A DNA stretch of 64,000 nucleotides. Origin: Candidatus Thalassarchaeum sp. (GTDB taxonomy: Archaea > Thermoplasmatota > Poseidoniia > Poseidoniales > Thalassarchaeaceae). This document shows, piece after piece, positions 48,301-57,554 of the stretch. Where the stretch lies: contig JAKURL010000003.1 of assembly GCA_022449345.1 (NCBI GenBank), forward strand, positions 34,082-98,081, read 5' to 3'. A program made the position numbers and the translations under genes. Position 1 is the stretch's first letter, and every line of letters begins with the position of its first letter. The notes under the pieces were generated by a model, which made no database searches, was not told the DNA's origin, and saw only the letters and a list, made by a program, of their open reading frames with translations.

Positions 48301-48867
48301 GTGTCTGTATCAACGCCAATTCAGTTAGTAAAAACGATTCAAGAAGAAGATGGGCCTGATGTGGGCTTCATGGCTAAAGTCGCGGCAAATCTCGTCTTTG
48401 TAATCGCTGGATTAGTAGCGATGGGAGTAGTATTTGTAATCACATTTAGGATAGTTAGGGAGGCTAGTGCGCCGTTAGAAGAGTATTCCAGCATTGAGGA
48501 CTATTCACAGAGTTTCGTTAACCTTGGTGATGACGGCGCGGTACCTGCTGCACCCGAGTTACCGGCTGCAGACGAAGTTGCCAATTCTATGTATGGCGGT
48601 TCCGCTGAAATCTTTGAAAATCCAGCTGCAGAGATGCCACCACCACCACTTCCAGAAGACGAGCCTCAGGCTTCTGAAATACCTCCTTCGGAGGTGTCAG
48701 AACCAGAGCCTATGCCTGAACCGGAGCCCGAGCCCGAGGCTGCCGAGGAATCAGAAGTACCCCTAGGCGTACCTCCAGTTCCAGAGGAAGGTTTACCAGA
48801 GGGCTGGACCATGGAGCAGTGGGCCTATTATGGTCAGAAATGGCTGGATCAGAACAAGGGCGAATAA
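45343..48867 (+). CDS. Large secreted surface protein (1174 aa) with single TM near the C-terminus and acidic/Pro-rich cytoplasmic tail
   Basis: Signal peptide, repeated beta-sandwich-like segments (VKNNGYVDITLRAY, LKNTGNQKTIWNL, LVNDGNSEEAFDLSI, WNNGNMPDRFQISF), TM, then PEPEPEPEAAEE and GWTMEQWAYYGQKWLDQ. Confidence 0.8.
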   Translation: MSMRSLSPLTLFVILMVTSLSPLAFGPALEHNPTREVSPRALIDFEVSDIELGNGSLQAREWTNPDNSIIQYVMRDELIQINVTFTQAGTSGQPASAIGKMQIWHPVGVMVAEWIVNMTLSGFQSYRAEFYWTPNAAQSYLDEDGYLRGGIILRGIVDGGLADDNPDNNQLDRLMPVAVWNDPMENGICGDVDEDGEPDCPNQLSYNNPTWVGAGYDSDGSLSDPPDYYGHWRMDNTSNASAVGEKHWRVSRPGSDYASNRIDRLWWGWLTPFDSCDDPGHGLGIGTYDPEVSAVYANYFCRARIRGFDFLSLQMVSHAWGSMGQGDTVRLEADAGNEEFFNYTAMQLSSSFGNWTQLVWNMTDVHPTGDYTLAFRFDSDSSYATQGIHLDGFILFGIERVPEYTLDVECDDPLPNAYIVVPADPRPPSLECTVKNNGYVDITLRAYTEVSNQSWMWDFPLRIDSNHPTDHDNNVVTKNIKPLETMDLWVNLTIPDGVTVQEVDWYIHLGDGITNFSKWSINLPVDVTAAYSAYLTQKTLENPAVTLLPGETGDVVMTLKNTGNQKTIWNLGGTFADNRWSASNLVWTNETGVEITSIEMELDDKIELNARITSPEEITPGIYAITLIASGRAPANFQTEWTVHVEVPIDHDLKLVPQIREMMAPADEALRWIEIQLVNDGNSEEAFDLSISADWRLGLEMNADQTLGIDPFGGDTSVLLMFPMPYGIENETYQIWVHATSQINPEYQRSVQLLLTVPETYLIDVPDLDLTEEVYRAGDDPRTMRWEVWNNGNMPDRFQISFETSHSDISVFAKDLNNGKTDWIEPGSSVNLTISYAFAQGADGDRTVTLIADSQQAGTVGQTVSAQGDADFKVGKVGWLLVLPPAGGIVVIEDRGDVTLEFSVQNLHTTSEQLMRADIDRNSEPELFFNVLDVRVDSEDRDFVLPAGATKIVTVTVDVNQENLDNLANNTMTFNVILSVDSDIDKVSVSTPIQLVKTIQEEDGPDVGFMAKVAANLVFVIAGLVAMGVVFVITFRIVREASAPLEEYSSIEDYSQSFVNLGDDGAVPAAPELPAADEVANSMYGGSAEIFENPAAEMPPPPLPEDEPQASEIPPSEVSEPEPMPEPEPEPEAAEESEVPLGVPPVPEEGLPEGWTMEQWAYYGQKWLDQNKGE

Positions 48868-48976
48868 CCCCTCGAATTCAGGCTAATGTTCTTTCGAACG
48901 CTCGCGCCTACGTGTGCGAGGTCTTATGACCCCCACTTGGGTCGGCGGATTGCTGGATTCCGGAGCGTGATTTCCG

Positions 48977-50587
48977 ATGTACAACGGTCAACAGCCAATA
49001 TTCATCCTCAAAGAAGGCACCACTAGAACTAGTGGAAAGACTGCTCAAAGCAACAATATCGCGGCTGCAAAAGCGGTATCTGACGCGGTTAGAAGCACCC
49101 TTGGTCCAAAAGGTATGGACAAGATGTTAGTCGACGCAATGGGCGATGTAGTCATCACAAACGATGGTGCTACAATCCTAAAGGAGATGGACATCGAACA
49201 TCCTGCCGCCAAAATGATTATTGAAATCGCCAAGACTCAGGAGCAGCACTGCTTCGATGGTACAACAAGCGCTGTTGTAATCGCTGGAGAATTACTCAAG
49301 CGCAGTGAAGATTTAGTCGAGCAAAACGTTCACCCTACTGTAATCTGTGAAGGCTTCAGACTTGCTTCAGACAAGGCAGCAGATCTAATCGATTCACATG
49401 CAATAGATGTCAATGAAGATAGATTACATGAGGTTGCAAAAACCGCTCTGACTGGAAAGAGTGCAGGTGCGGTCAAGGAATTTCTTGCCGACATATCGGT
49501 TAAAGCAGTACTCGCGGTAGCTCAAGATACCGATGATGGAGTGGTTGTAGACCTAGACGACATCAAGATAGAGAAAAAGCAAGGCGGCTCAATCAAGGAT
49601 AGCGCACTGGTTGACGGAATTATTCTCGACAAGGAGAGAGTTCACTCTGGAATGCCTCGCTCAATCGCAGATACCAAGGTTGCTTTGATTAATTCAGCGA
49701 TCGAGGTCAAGAAGACTGAGGTCGATGCAAAGATACAGATTACAGATCCAAATATGCTAGCTCAATTCCTCGATGAAGAGGAGTCCTTCCTCAAAGGCTT
49801 GGTTGACACGATCATCGCTAGCGGCGCTAATGTTGTCATTTGCCAGAAGGGAATCGACGACTTAGCCCAACACTACATGGCAAAGGCCGGTCTATTCGCC
49901 ATTCGCCGAGCAAAGAAGAGCGATATGGAAGCACTTTCCAAAGCGACTGGTGGAAATATCGTCACAAATATCGACGATCTCAGTGAGGGCGACCTTGGTC
50001 AAGCAGCCAAGGTCGAAGAGCGAAAGATTGGCGATGCGGACATGGTATTCATCACAGGGTGTCCTCAAGCCAAGAGCGTCAGTGTATTGCTGCGTGGCGG
50101 CACTGAACACGTAGTCGACGAAATCCGTCGAGCATTCGACGATGCGGTAGGTGTTGTTGCAGTTGCACACGAAGATGGAGCTGTCTTGACAGGCGGTGGT
50201 TCTGTGTTGGCAGCGATTAGCCGAGACCTTCGTTCCTATGCAGAGGGAATCGGTGGTCGAGAACAGATGGCTATAGAGGCGTTCGCGGGCGCTCTAGAGG
50301 TAATTCCACGAACCCTAGCCGAGAACGCCGGTTTGGATCCAGTTAACACCATTATTGACCTTCGCAAGGCACATTCCGAAGGTCTCTCTTCACATGGAGT
50401 AAACGTCTACGACGGTGGAGTTGTAGACATGGTTGAGAGCAAGGTCTACGAGCCAAGCCGAGTCGTTGAGCAGGCTGTGCAAAGTGCATCCGAGACTGCG
50501 GTAATGATTCTCAGAATCGACGATGTAATTTCCAGCAAGGGCGGTGGAGGAGCCGACCCTGCTGACTTCGATGGCTTCGATATGTAG
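48977..50587 (+). CDS. Thermosome subunit (group II chaperonin)
   Basis: [61 protein letters not shown]...PADFDGFDM. Confidence 0.97.
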   Translation: MYNGQQPIFILKEGTTRTSGKTAQSNNIAAAKAVSDAVRSTLGPKGMDKMLVDAMGDVVITNDGATILKEMDIEHPAAKMIIEIAKTQEQHCFDGTTSAVVIAGELLKRSEDLVEQNVHPTVICEGFRLASDKAADLIDSHAIDVNEDRLHEVAKTALTGKSAGAVKEFLADISVKAVLAVAQDTDDGVVVDLDDIKIEKKQGGSIKDSALVDGIILDKERVHSGMPRSIADTKVALINSAIEVKKTEVDAKIQITDPNMLAQFLDEEESFLKGLVDTIIASGANVVICQKGIDDLAQHYMAKAGLFAIRRAKKSDMEALSKATGGNIVTNIDDLSEGDLGQAAKVEERKIGDADMVFITGCPQAKSVSVLLRGGTEHVVDEIRRAFDDAVGVVAVAHEDGAVLTGGGSVLAAISRDLRSYAEGIGGREQMAIEAFAGALEVIPRTLAENAGLDPVNTIIDLRKAHSEGLSSHGVNVYDGGVVDMVESKVYEPSRVVEQAVQSASETAVMILRIDDVISSKGGGGADPADFDGFDM

Positions 50588-50682
50588 GGTGTAATACGAC
50601 CGTAGGTCGTAACCCTAGTTTACATCAAGTTCAAGAATCGCTTTCCAGTGGGGCAACCATCTATCGGGGCTGAGTTAGGAAG

Positions 50683-52656
50683 ATGGCTATCGTCAGCGTC
50701 TATATCGAAGAAGGATGTATCACCTGTGATGCCTGTGAAGAGACGCTTCCAGAAGTCTTCCACGTTACGGACGATACCTGCTACATCAAGGCCGACGTTA
50801 GGCTCGATGGAGGCTACGACCAGAATGAGGGTAAGGCCGGACTAAAGCCAGAAACCATTTCTCAATTCCACGACGATATTCTAGATGCAGCCGATGGCTG
50901 TCCTGTGGATGTAATTATCGTTGTAGAGGCCGGAGAAGCAGAGGCTGTAGTCGAGGAAGAAGCACCTGCTGCAGCCGAAGAAGTCGCTCTGGAGCCAGCG
51001 ACCGAAGAGCCCGTTGAGGTGGCTGGAGACGACCTTGGTGAACTGCTCAGTGCTGGCGATCGCAGCCTAGCAATTCTATTTGGTTCCCAATCGGGTAACT
51101 CAGAGGCTTTGGCTGCTAAGTTTACCAAGCAGGCGTCAAATTATGGCCTTGACGGAGTAGTCTACGATATGGATGGTTTTGACTTCGGCTCCCTGTCTGG
51201 AATGAAGCGGGTTCTCATCGTCTGCTCTACTTGGGGCGAGGGCGAGATGCCCGACAATGCCGAAGACCTCTGGCAGACAGCTCAGAAAGCATCTGCTGGC
51301 TGTCTAAATGGAGTTCATTACTCAGTCCTAGCACTTGGAGATACAAGTTATGAGTTCTTCTGCGAATCTGGAAAAGATTGGGATGAGATATTTGAGAAGT
51401 TAGGTTCTACTCGCGTTGTCGACCGCGTTGATTGCGATGTCGATTACGAAGCCCCAGCAGATACTTGGGCCCTCGATGCTTTGGCCACTATGGCGGCGGT
51501 CGATGGAAATGGTATCTTCCACGAAGATATGGTTGAAGCGATCAAGGCCTACGCCGCTGGTGGCGATGATGGAGTCGAGGGTGAAGATGGATTCACCATT
51601 CCAGACATTAGGGCAGAGCCAATTCAGGCGGAAATCACCATCTTCCGCTACCACCCAGAAGCGGCATCTACCGGTTCGGATACTTGGGTTTGCGCTATAC
51701 CTGGTCACTTGAGCCTGTTAGAGGCTCTTCGAACCATCAAGAGCACCCACGACGGTAGCCTCTCTTTCCGAGATGGTGCTTCGGATGACCCAACCACAGC
51801 GATTTGCGTCAATGGACGCTTAGTGCTACCTGGTATGGTTCGCTTGGACTCAGTAGCACCAACTCGCGATGGAACGCTACGGTTGCGAGTTGACCCATTA
51901 CCTGGATTCGATGTAATCCGCGATCTAGTCATCGACCACTGGTCGATGGAACGCAGAAGAGAATTCACTCAACCTTGGATGGTTGCCGCAACCCGAGAAG
52001 GGGTCGCTACCATGCAAGGCAACATGGGTGTGATGGACTCTAATGTTGCAACTACTTTACACTCGATGACAGACTTCGGTAGCCCTGCTTTACTGCAAGC
52101 ATCCTCAGACGCAGTCCCCCATGCAAATGGCTACCTCGGCCCTGCGGTCTTAGCACCAATTTGGGCAAGGCGAAATGACCCTCGTTCCGCCCCATCATCA
52201 ATCAGCAACCTAGACGAAATACTAGGAAGTTCAAATGGAATCAAGGCAGAGACAGACTTAGCCAGTATCCGTAGGCAAAACGGCTCCGGCCTAGTAGTAT
52301 CAGAAGCCTTACTAGACGCTAAGACCCATGTCTTGGAGCGAGATGCATTCAATGGTCGACATGGAAAGCACGTCTGGTGGTATACGTGGACTCTCAAGTC
52401 GAGCGGCAAGGTAAACGATACCGTGCTCTATCGTCAGGTCTTGGGGCCAATCGGTCTTCTCGGCAACTTGACTTCAGGAGTCACCGCTCGAATGCTTAGC
52501 GGCTTCACTCGTACAGGTGGAGACATGTTCTACGATATGCTCGCCTTGGTCGCTCCACCAGCAGGCGTTGGAAAGATGCCGCGTCAATTCAATTCATCAG
52601 TAGGAAATCACCATGAGGTCGTGGCGATATTCAACGAGTTAGATGGGAGATTCTAA
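50683..52656 (+). CDS. Ferredoxin-flavodoxin-SdhB-like fusion protein; SdhB module lacks cluster cysteines
   Basis: [4Fe-4S] ferredoxin CITCDACEE...GCPVDVI; flavodoxin ILFGSQSGNSEALA..STWGEGEMPDNA..LALGDTSY; then SdhB-like EITIFRYHPEA...SLSFRDGASDD...RVDPLPGFDVIRDLVIDHW...YLGPAVLAPIWARRNDPRSA. Confidence 0.85.
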   Translation: MAIVSVYIEEGCITCDACEETLPEVFHVTDDTCYIKADVRLDGGYDQNEGKAGLKPETISQFHDDILDAADGCPVDVIIVVEAGEAEAVVEEEAPAAAEEVALEPATEEPVEVAGDDLGELLSAGDRSLAILFGSQSGNSEALAAKFTKQASNYGLDGVVYDMDGFDFGSLSGMKRVLIVCSTWGEGEMPDNAEDLWQTAQKASAGCLNGVHYSVLALGDTSYEFFCESGKDWDEIFEKLGSTRVVDRVDCDVDYEAPADTWALDALATMAAVDGNGIFHEDMVEAIKAYAAGGDDGVEGEDGFTIPDIRAEPIQAEITIFRYHPEAASTGSDTWVCAIPGHLSLLEALRTIKSTHDGSLSFRDGASDDPTTAICVNGRLVLPGMVRLDSVAPTRDGTLRLRVDPLPGFDVIRDLVIDHWSMERRREFTQPWMVAATREGVATMQGNMGVMDSNVATTLHSMTDFGSPALLQASSDAVPHANGYLGPAVLAPIWARRNDPRSAPSSISNLDEILGSSNGIKAETDLASIRRQNGSGLVVSEALLDAKTHVLERDAFNGRHGKHVWWYTWTLKSSGKVNDTVLYRQVLGPIGLLGNLTSGVTARMLSGFTRTGGDMFYDMLALVAPPAGVGKMPRQFNSSVGNHHEVVAIFNELDGRF

Positions 52657-52665
52657 GGTGTGAAT

Positions 52666-53526
52666 ATGGCTGTTAAGTACGCATATCATCCCGGAAATGT
52701 GTCGCACAGCAGTGCACCCGAGGTCGCTACCACAATGGATTCCTTCGCGCGCGCGGTGGGCATTACGCTAGTTCCTTTGGATGAAGCCACTAGTTGTGGC
52801 GCGGGGATTGTTCGACAGGCTAACCGCAGGCTGCAACTGACCCTCAATGCCCGAACTTTTGCTATGGCTGAAGCAGAAGGTCTGAACATACTAACTCCTT
52901 GTGCGGCCACTGCAGGAAATCTGCAAGAGGATTTGATGACACTCAAATCAGATCAGATTTTGATGCAAGAAGTCAATGAGACACTTCAGAACACCTGTGG
53001 GTTAACCATGACAGGTGAAGTTGAGGTTCACCACTTGCTGCACGTTATTGTTGACGAAATCGGATTAGACAAACTTGAGGAGAAGGTTCGCAATCCACTA
53101 GATTTTGCAATCGCTGGCTATTATGGTCCAAATATCCAGCAAGAAGGCGCTTGTGGAGGAGATGACGTCTACGATCCAAATTACCTAGAACAAGTGATTT
53201 CAACGCTCGGTGGAACCCCTGTTCGATGGGAAGCGAGGACTCAGAGCGTTGGTGTGCCCGGATTATTCAGTGAAGAGCCGACAGTCATGAAACAGGCTGC
53301 TGAGGCTCTGTCAGAAGCCAAATCAGAGGGTGCTGAACTAATTGTTAGCGCTTGCAACCTTTCGCACGCAGTTCTCGATATCTACCAAGGAAAAGCTGGT
53401 CGAAATACTGGTCTTTCAACAAATATCCCGGTAATCCACCTTTGTGAAATGCTCTCATTCGCGCTAGGATGTCATAACAATCGACTAGCGATGCTAAGGA
53501 CCAGAATCGCAGTAATTGGCGATTGA
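52666..53526 (+). CDS. SdhE/HdrB (CCG-domain)-like protein with depleted cysteine motifs
   Basis: KYAYHPGNVSHSSAPEVATTMDSFARAVGITLVPL...LTPCAATAGNL...VNETLQNTCGLTMTGEVEVHHLLHVIVDEIGLDKLEEKV..PLDFAIAGYYG aligns by eye to SdhE/HdrB. Confidence 0.8.
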   Translation: MAVKYAYHPGNVSHSSAPEVATTMDSFARAVGITLVPLDEATSCGAGIVRQANRRLQLTLNARTFAMAEAEGLNILTPCAATAGNLQEDLMTLKSDQILMQEVNETLQNTCGLTMTGEVEVHHLLHVIVDEIGLDKLEEKVRNPLDFAIAGYYGPNIQQEGACGGDDVYDPNYLEQVISTLGGTPVRWEARTQSVGVPGLFSEEPTVMKQAAEALSEAKSEGAELIVSACNLSHAVLDIYQGKAGRNTGLSTNIPVIHLCEMLSFALGCHNNRLAMLRTRIAVIGD

Positions 53527-53539
53527 TTTCTCAAGCGAT

Positions 53540-55297
53540 TCATTCGCCACTTGAATTGAATTGTTCAAGTCCTGTTTGACCTTTCGGCCTGAAAGTGGAT
53601 GGTGATAATTTTCGAGAGTCTGTTGATTCCGTTTGTTCAGGGGTTTGTTGAACTTCACTCAGTACAGGCCTATGTTTTTCTCGGACTGCAATTATGAATT
53701 CGGATGCAGGAATTTCCTCATCACCATCGCCGACCGAGAAATTATCCAAGTTTGATAGATCAACATGAGTGCTGCGAGCCAGTTTCCGTCCTACTCTTGC
53801 TACTGCTCGATGCATATTTTCTTCACGACGAATAGCTGCTGCCCTAGCGCCTTCGTCACGAGTATCTTCAGCGATTATAACCACAACATCACCATCACGA
53901 TGTCTACCTGTTCTGCCTCTTCTCTGAATTGTACGAATTTCGCTCGGAACCGGCTCGTAGAAAATCACCAAGTCGGCGGTAGGAATGTCGAGCCCCTCCT
54001 CTCCTACGCTAGTTGCAATGAGCACATTGCCTTCTCCGAAGCGGAACGATTCGATACGCTCGATTTGTTGTTTTGGCGTCAAACCGGTTCCGCTCGCACG
54101 TTTGCTTTGGCCAATGAATTGGATTGGTTTAGCATCCGGTAAATCTGCTAGAGCGGTGTCAAGAGCCGTTACCGTGTCTCTATAAGTTGCAAAGATGATT
54201 ATTCTCGAATCAGGGTCGCGACGAAGTCTTTCCCTCACCAGCCTTCTTACTGCACCAACTTTACTGTGTATTTCTGGCATTTCCCTGAGACTTCCCCTAA
54301 GTTCTCTGACACGTGAATCCCTGAGTAAATTTCGAGTGTTTTTCTTTTCTGCATCTTCTCCGGTTTCCTTTCGATCTAGGAATTCTCTTGCTGCGGCTAT
54401 ACCTTGACAAAGCAAGTGGTTGATTAGGTGGTGAAGTGACATGGCTAGGCCAATTCGACTCATCGACCCATAGGCGTCAGATTGACCTCTTCTGACCGCC
54501 AAATTAGCTCGCTCCATGGCGTTGGCAAGGCCTCTATGAGTCACCGCACCTGGTATCACGTACCTGCCTAATCTTCTCTCCCTATCGACAATGGTTTCCT
54601 GCCATAGAATGAAAGGTTCTGCTAGTTCACGAATTTCGTCTGGAACCCTGACTATCAATTCTTCAATGTCGAGGTTCGCTAGGTGTTCAGAAAGCATATT
54701 GTCTTCTGAAGTTCGTAAATGAATTCGGCCCACTTGTAGCCTGTTACAAATTTCTTCGACTTTCTCAGAGTTTGAACCTGGGCTTGCTGTCATTCCGAGA
54801 ATTAGTGGTTCATCCGCAAGCCCGAGATATAGGTCCGCAACTTGCGCCTCAGCGCGTTTTCCAGTTGAGTGATGAGACTCGTCGATTACCAGCAAGCAAC
54901 AGTCCGAGAGGTTGAGTAATCCTTTATTGACATCATTGCGAACAACCTGAGGTGTGGAGATAACCAATCTACCCTTGTTCCACATACCCTCTCTCTTGGA
55001 AGGCGGAATTGCTCCACTCATCGCAATCGGTTGTGTTGATTCTTTGTCGAAAACTGATTCAAGGTCGTCGAGATGCTGTTTGACTAAGGCGGCGGTCGGG
55101 GCGATCATTAATGCCCAGCCATCACTTCGCCGAAGCATCTCGGCAATAACCATCCAAGCTACTGCAGTTTTTCCAGCAGCCGTTGGTAGAACCAAAAGTG
55201 TTGAACCAGACAGCGCAACATCGACGGCTTCTAGCTGATATGCCCTAGCCTCGATGACTCCGTCTCGGAGTCCGTCGTGGTGAAGACTAGCGCTCAT
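53540..55297 (-). CDS. Hef-type SF2 helicase (no nuclease domain in this ORF)
   Basis: LPTAAGKTAVAW, VIDESHHSTG, GMTASPGS, ATSVGEEGLDIPTADLVIFYEPVPSEIRTIQRRGRTGR. Confidence 0.85.
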   Translation of the reverse strand: MSASLHHDGLRDGVIEARAYQLEAVDVALSGSTLLVLPTAAGKTAVAWMVIAEMLRRSDGWALMIAPTAALVKQHLDDLESVFDKESTQPIAMSGAIPPSKREGMWNKGRLVISTPQVVRNDVNKGLLNLSDCCLLVIDESHHSTGKRAEAQVADLYLGLADEPLILGMTASPGSNSEKVEEICNRLQVGRIHLRTSEDNMLSEHLANLDIEELIVRVPDEIRELAEPFILWQETIVDRERRLGRYVIPGAVTHRGLANAMERANLAVRRGQSDAYGSMSRIGLAMSLHHLINHLLCQGIAAAREFLDRKETGEDAEKKNTRNLLRDSRVRELRGSLREMPEIHSKVGAVRRLVRERLRRDPDSRIIIFATYRDTVTALDTALADLPDAKPIQFIGQSKRASGTGLTPKQQIERIESFRFGEGNVLIATSVGEEGLDIPTADLVIFYEPVPSEIRTIQRRGRTGRHRDGDVVVIIAEDTRDEGARAAAIRREENMHRAVARVGRKLARSTHVDLSNLDNFSVGDGDEEIPASEFIIAVREKHRPVLSEVQQTPEQTESTDSRKLSPSTFRPKGQTGLEQFNSSGE

Positions 55298-55589
55298 GGG
55301 CCTCCTGATTCGAAGTCAGGGTTCAAAATCCTTGCACTACCTCCTATGTTCACTTACACCCCGTAGGGGTGGAAACCGTCTATGCCCGATTCGTTCATAT
55401 AGGGCATGGAGGTCGCAAGGCCGCTCACTACGTGAGGCACCAGACACCATAGGGCTCTGTACAAACATCCCAGAAATCCGAATTCCACTCGGAAATCGGC
55501 TTTCGGTGTCACGGTTCCTCCCTAACGTGGTGGCCCGGTCTGAATCCGCTTCGGCGGCAAACTTACCGGTAATTACTGGAGGACACACA

Positions 55590-56666
55590 ATGGCCGACCG
55601 ACACAACCCCCGCCGTGGTAGCATGGGCTTTAGCCCTCGTAAGAGGGCTATTCGACCCTATGGACGGATCACATCATGGCCTGATAGCGATTCAAGCGAG
55701 ATCAGGGTTCAGGGATTCGCTGGTTGGAAAGCGGGAATGACTCACGTCTTGATGAGGGATGCCAATCCTCACTCAACCTCTGCCGGTCAAGAGGTCAGAA
55801 AGGCGGTCACTGTTGTTGAGGTTCCTCCGATGAAGGTTCTAGCCATTCGAGGATATCACATGACACCATACGGAATGCAGACCGCTGGTGAAGTATGGTC
55901 AAACTCTTCAGAAGGCCCAGATGGTCTTCACCCACGCTACGCAAACCAGACTCGCGGAGAGCGCGACGCGGAAGAGGGTCGTAAGCCAGCCAAGCGTGCT
56001 GGTCGAATTCCAGTCAGAGATGGCGAGACAAACGGAGATGCATTCGAGGCACTTTCCGGATCCAACCTCTGTGAGGTGCGACTTATCGTTGCAACTCAAC
56101 CATCCCTGGTCAAGAGTGTACCATCCAAGACTCCAGAACTCATGGAGATTGGATTGGTCGGTGGAGATAACACCGCCAAGCTTGAGTGGGCTAAGGATCG
56201 ATTGGGCGGCGAGATAACCGTCGCAGATGTATACGATTCAGGTCAAGAGATTGATGTTGTTGGAATCACTAAGGGTAAGGGATTCCAAGGTGTAATCAAG
56301 AGATTTGGAGTCAAACTGCTCAGCCACAAGAACTCCAAGAGGCGTCGTCAGATTGGAAACATGGGTGATTTCGGTACAGGATATGTACGAAAGACAATCC
56401 GTCAAGCTGGTCAAATGGGCTACCATCAGCGAACAGAATTGAACAAGCGAGTTCTTCGAATTTCAAACCCAGAAGAGTCAGATGTGACTCCAGCAGGTGG
56501 CTTCCTTCACTATGGAGAAGTAACCAATCCATACATGATAATTCAAGGTAGTCTTCCAGGTCCCGCCAAGCGCCTCCTGCGCTTCCGAGATGCTGTTCGC
56601 CCGAATTCGAAATTGCATGAGATCGACCTGACCTACGTCAGTACTTCGAGCAAGCAGGGAGTGTGA
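55590..56666 (+). CDS. rpl3: Ribosomal protein uL3
   Basis: Start MADRHNPRRGSMGFSPRKRA; GFAGWKAGMTHV, GKGFQGVIKRFGVK; the ORF-track extension upstream is likely leader. Confidence 0.97.
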   Translation: MADRHNPRRGSMGFSPRKRAIRPYGRITSWPDSDSSEIRVQGFAGWKAGMTHVLMRDANPHSTSAGQEVRKAVTVVEVPPMKVLAIRGYHMTPYGMQTAGEVWSNSSEGPDGLHPRYANQTRGERDAEEGRKPAKRAGRIPVRDGETNGDAFEALSGSNLCEVRLIVATQPSLVKSVPSKTPELMEIGLVGGDNTAKLEWAKDRLGGEITVADVYDSGQEIDVVGITKGKGFQGVIKRFGVKLLSHKNSKRRRQIGNMGDFGTGYVRKTIRQAGQMGYHQRTELNKRVLRISNPEESDVTPAGGFLHYGEVTNPYMIIQGSLPGPAKRLLRFRDAVRPNSKLHEIDLTYVSTSSKQGV

Positions 56667-56670
56667 TTAA

Positions 56671-57549
56671 ATGAAGACGAAGTCATACAACCTGGTAAAC
56701 AATGTCGATCAGGAGGAGATGGACGCTGGTCTGCTAGCCGAGATGTACGAAGTCGAGGTGAAGGACGGCAAGTCGTTTACTCTGCCTTTAGTCTTCGATT
56801 CGGAAGTTCGTGAGGACCTGATTCGTAGAGCAGTCCTCGCTAGTCGAGCCAACCGCCGACAGGCATACGGACACCGAGAGCACGATGGAAAGCGTGCACC
56901 CCAACCAGGAATGAAGCATTCCGTTGAATGGTGGGGCAAGGGTCGAGGTGTATCTCGAATTATGCGAAAGGCCGGTCAGCGCACTGCAGCACAGAACCCA
57001 CACACCCGTGGTGGTCGAAGAGCCCACGGTCCAATGGTCGCAAAGGATTGGACACAGAAGATTAACAGCAAGGAAAACGCGATTGCTCGTGATTCCGCAA
57101 TCGCAGCAACTTCGGATGCAGAAATGGTCGCAGCTCGTGGACATCAATTCGACAGTGGCGTGCGATTCCCAATCGTAATCGATGGATACGTTGAGAGCCG
57201 TGAAGAAGGTGATGAGAAGTATTCAATCGAATCCATTCCACTACAATATTCAACTCGCAAGTTCATTGCAATGATGGAAGGACTCGGTCTAGGCGACGAC
57301 CTAGAGCGAGCCCGAAACGGCCGCAACATCCGTGCAGGAAAGGGCACAATGCGCGGCCGTAAGTACAGAACCCCGAAGAGCATCCTACTGGTTGTCGCCC
57401 AAACCGACTGCCTAGCGAAGGCTGCTCGCAATGTTCCCGGAGTCGACGTCGTCGCTGTCAAAGACCTGAGCGCTGAAGATCTTGCACCAGGTGGCGATGC
57501 AGGTAGACTAACTGTTTGGACCAAGGATGCAATTGGAGCACTGGAGTGA
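56671..57549 (+). CDS. rpl4: Ribosomal protein uL4
   Basis: RQAYGHREHDGKRAPQPGMKHSVEWWGKGRGVSR; operon position. Confidence 0.96.
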   Translation: MKTKSYNLVNNVDQEEMDAGLLAEMYEVEVKDGKSFTLPLVFDSEVREDLIRRAVLASRANRRQAYGHREHDGKRAPQPGMKHSVEWWGKGRGVSRIMRKAGQRTAAQNPHTRGGRRAHGPMVAKDWTQKINSKENAIARDSAIAATSDAEMVAARGHQFDSGVRFPIVIDGYVESREEGDEKYSIESIPLQYSTRKFIAMMEGLGLGDDLERARNGRNIRAGKGTMRGRKYRTPKSILLVVAQTDCLAKAARNVPGVDVVAVKDLSAEDLAPGGDAGRLTVWTKDAIGALE

Positions 57550-57554
57550 TTGAA

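Noticed and set aside
55270-55350. tRNA-like segment (CCTGA-TTCGAAG-TCAGG followed by GGTTCAAAATCC)
   Set aside because: No room for a variable loop and T stem, no proper D arm, acceptor pairing only partial, and it overlaps the Hef start codon; most likely coincidental.
55296-55589. 98-aa N-terminal extension of uL3
   Set aside because: uL3 begins at MADRHNPRRG; the extension lacks recognisable homology and is rich in RNA hairpins.
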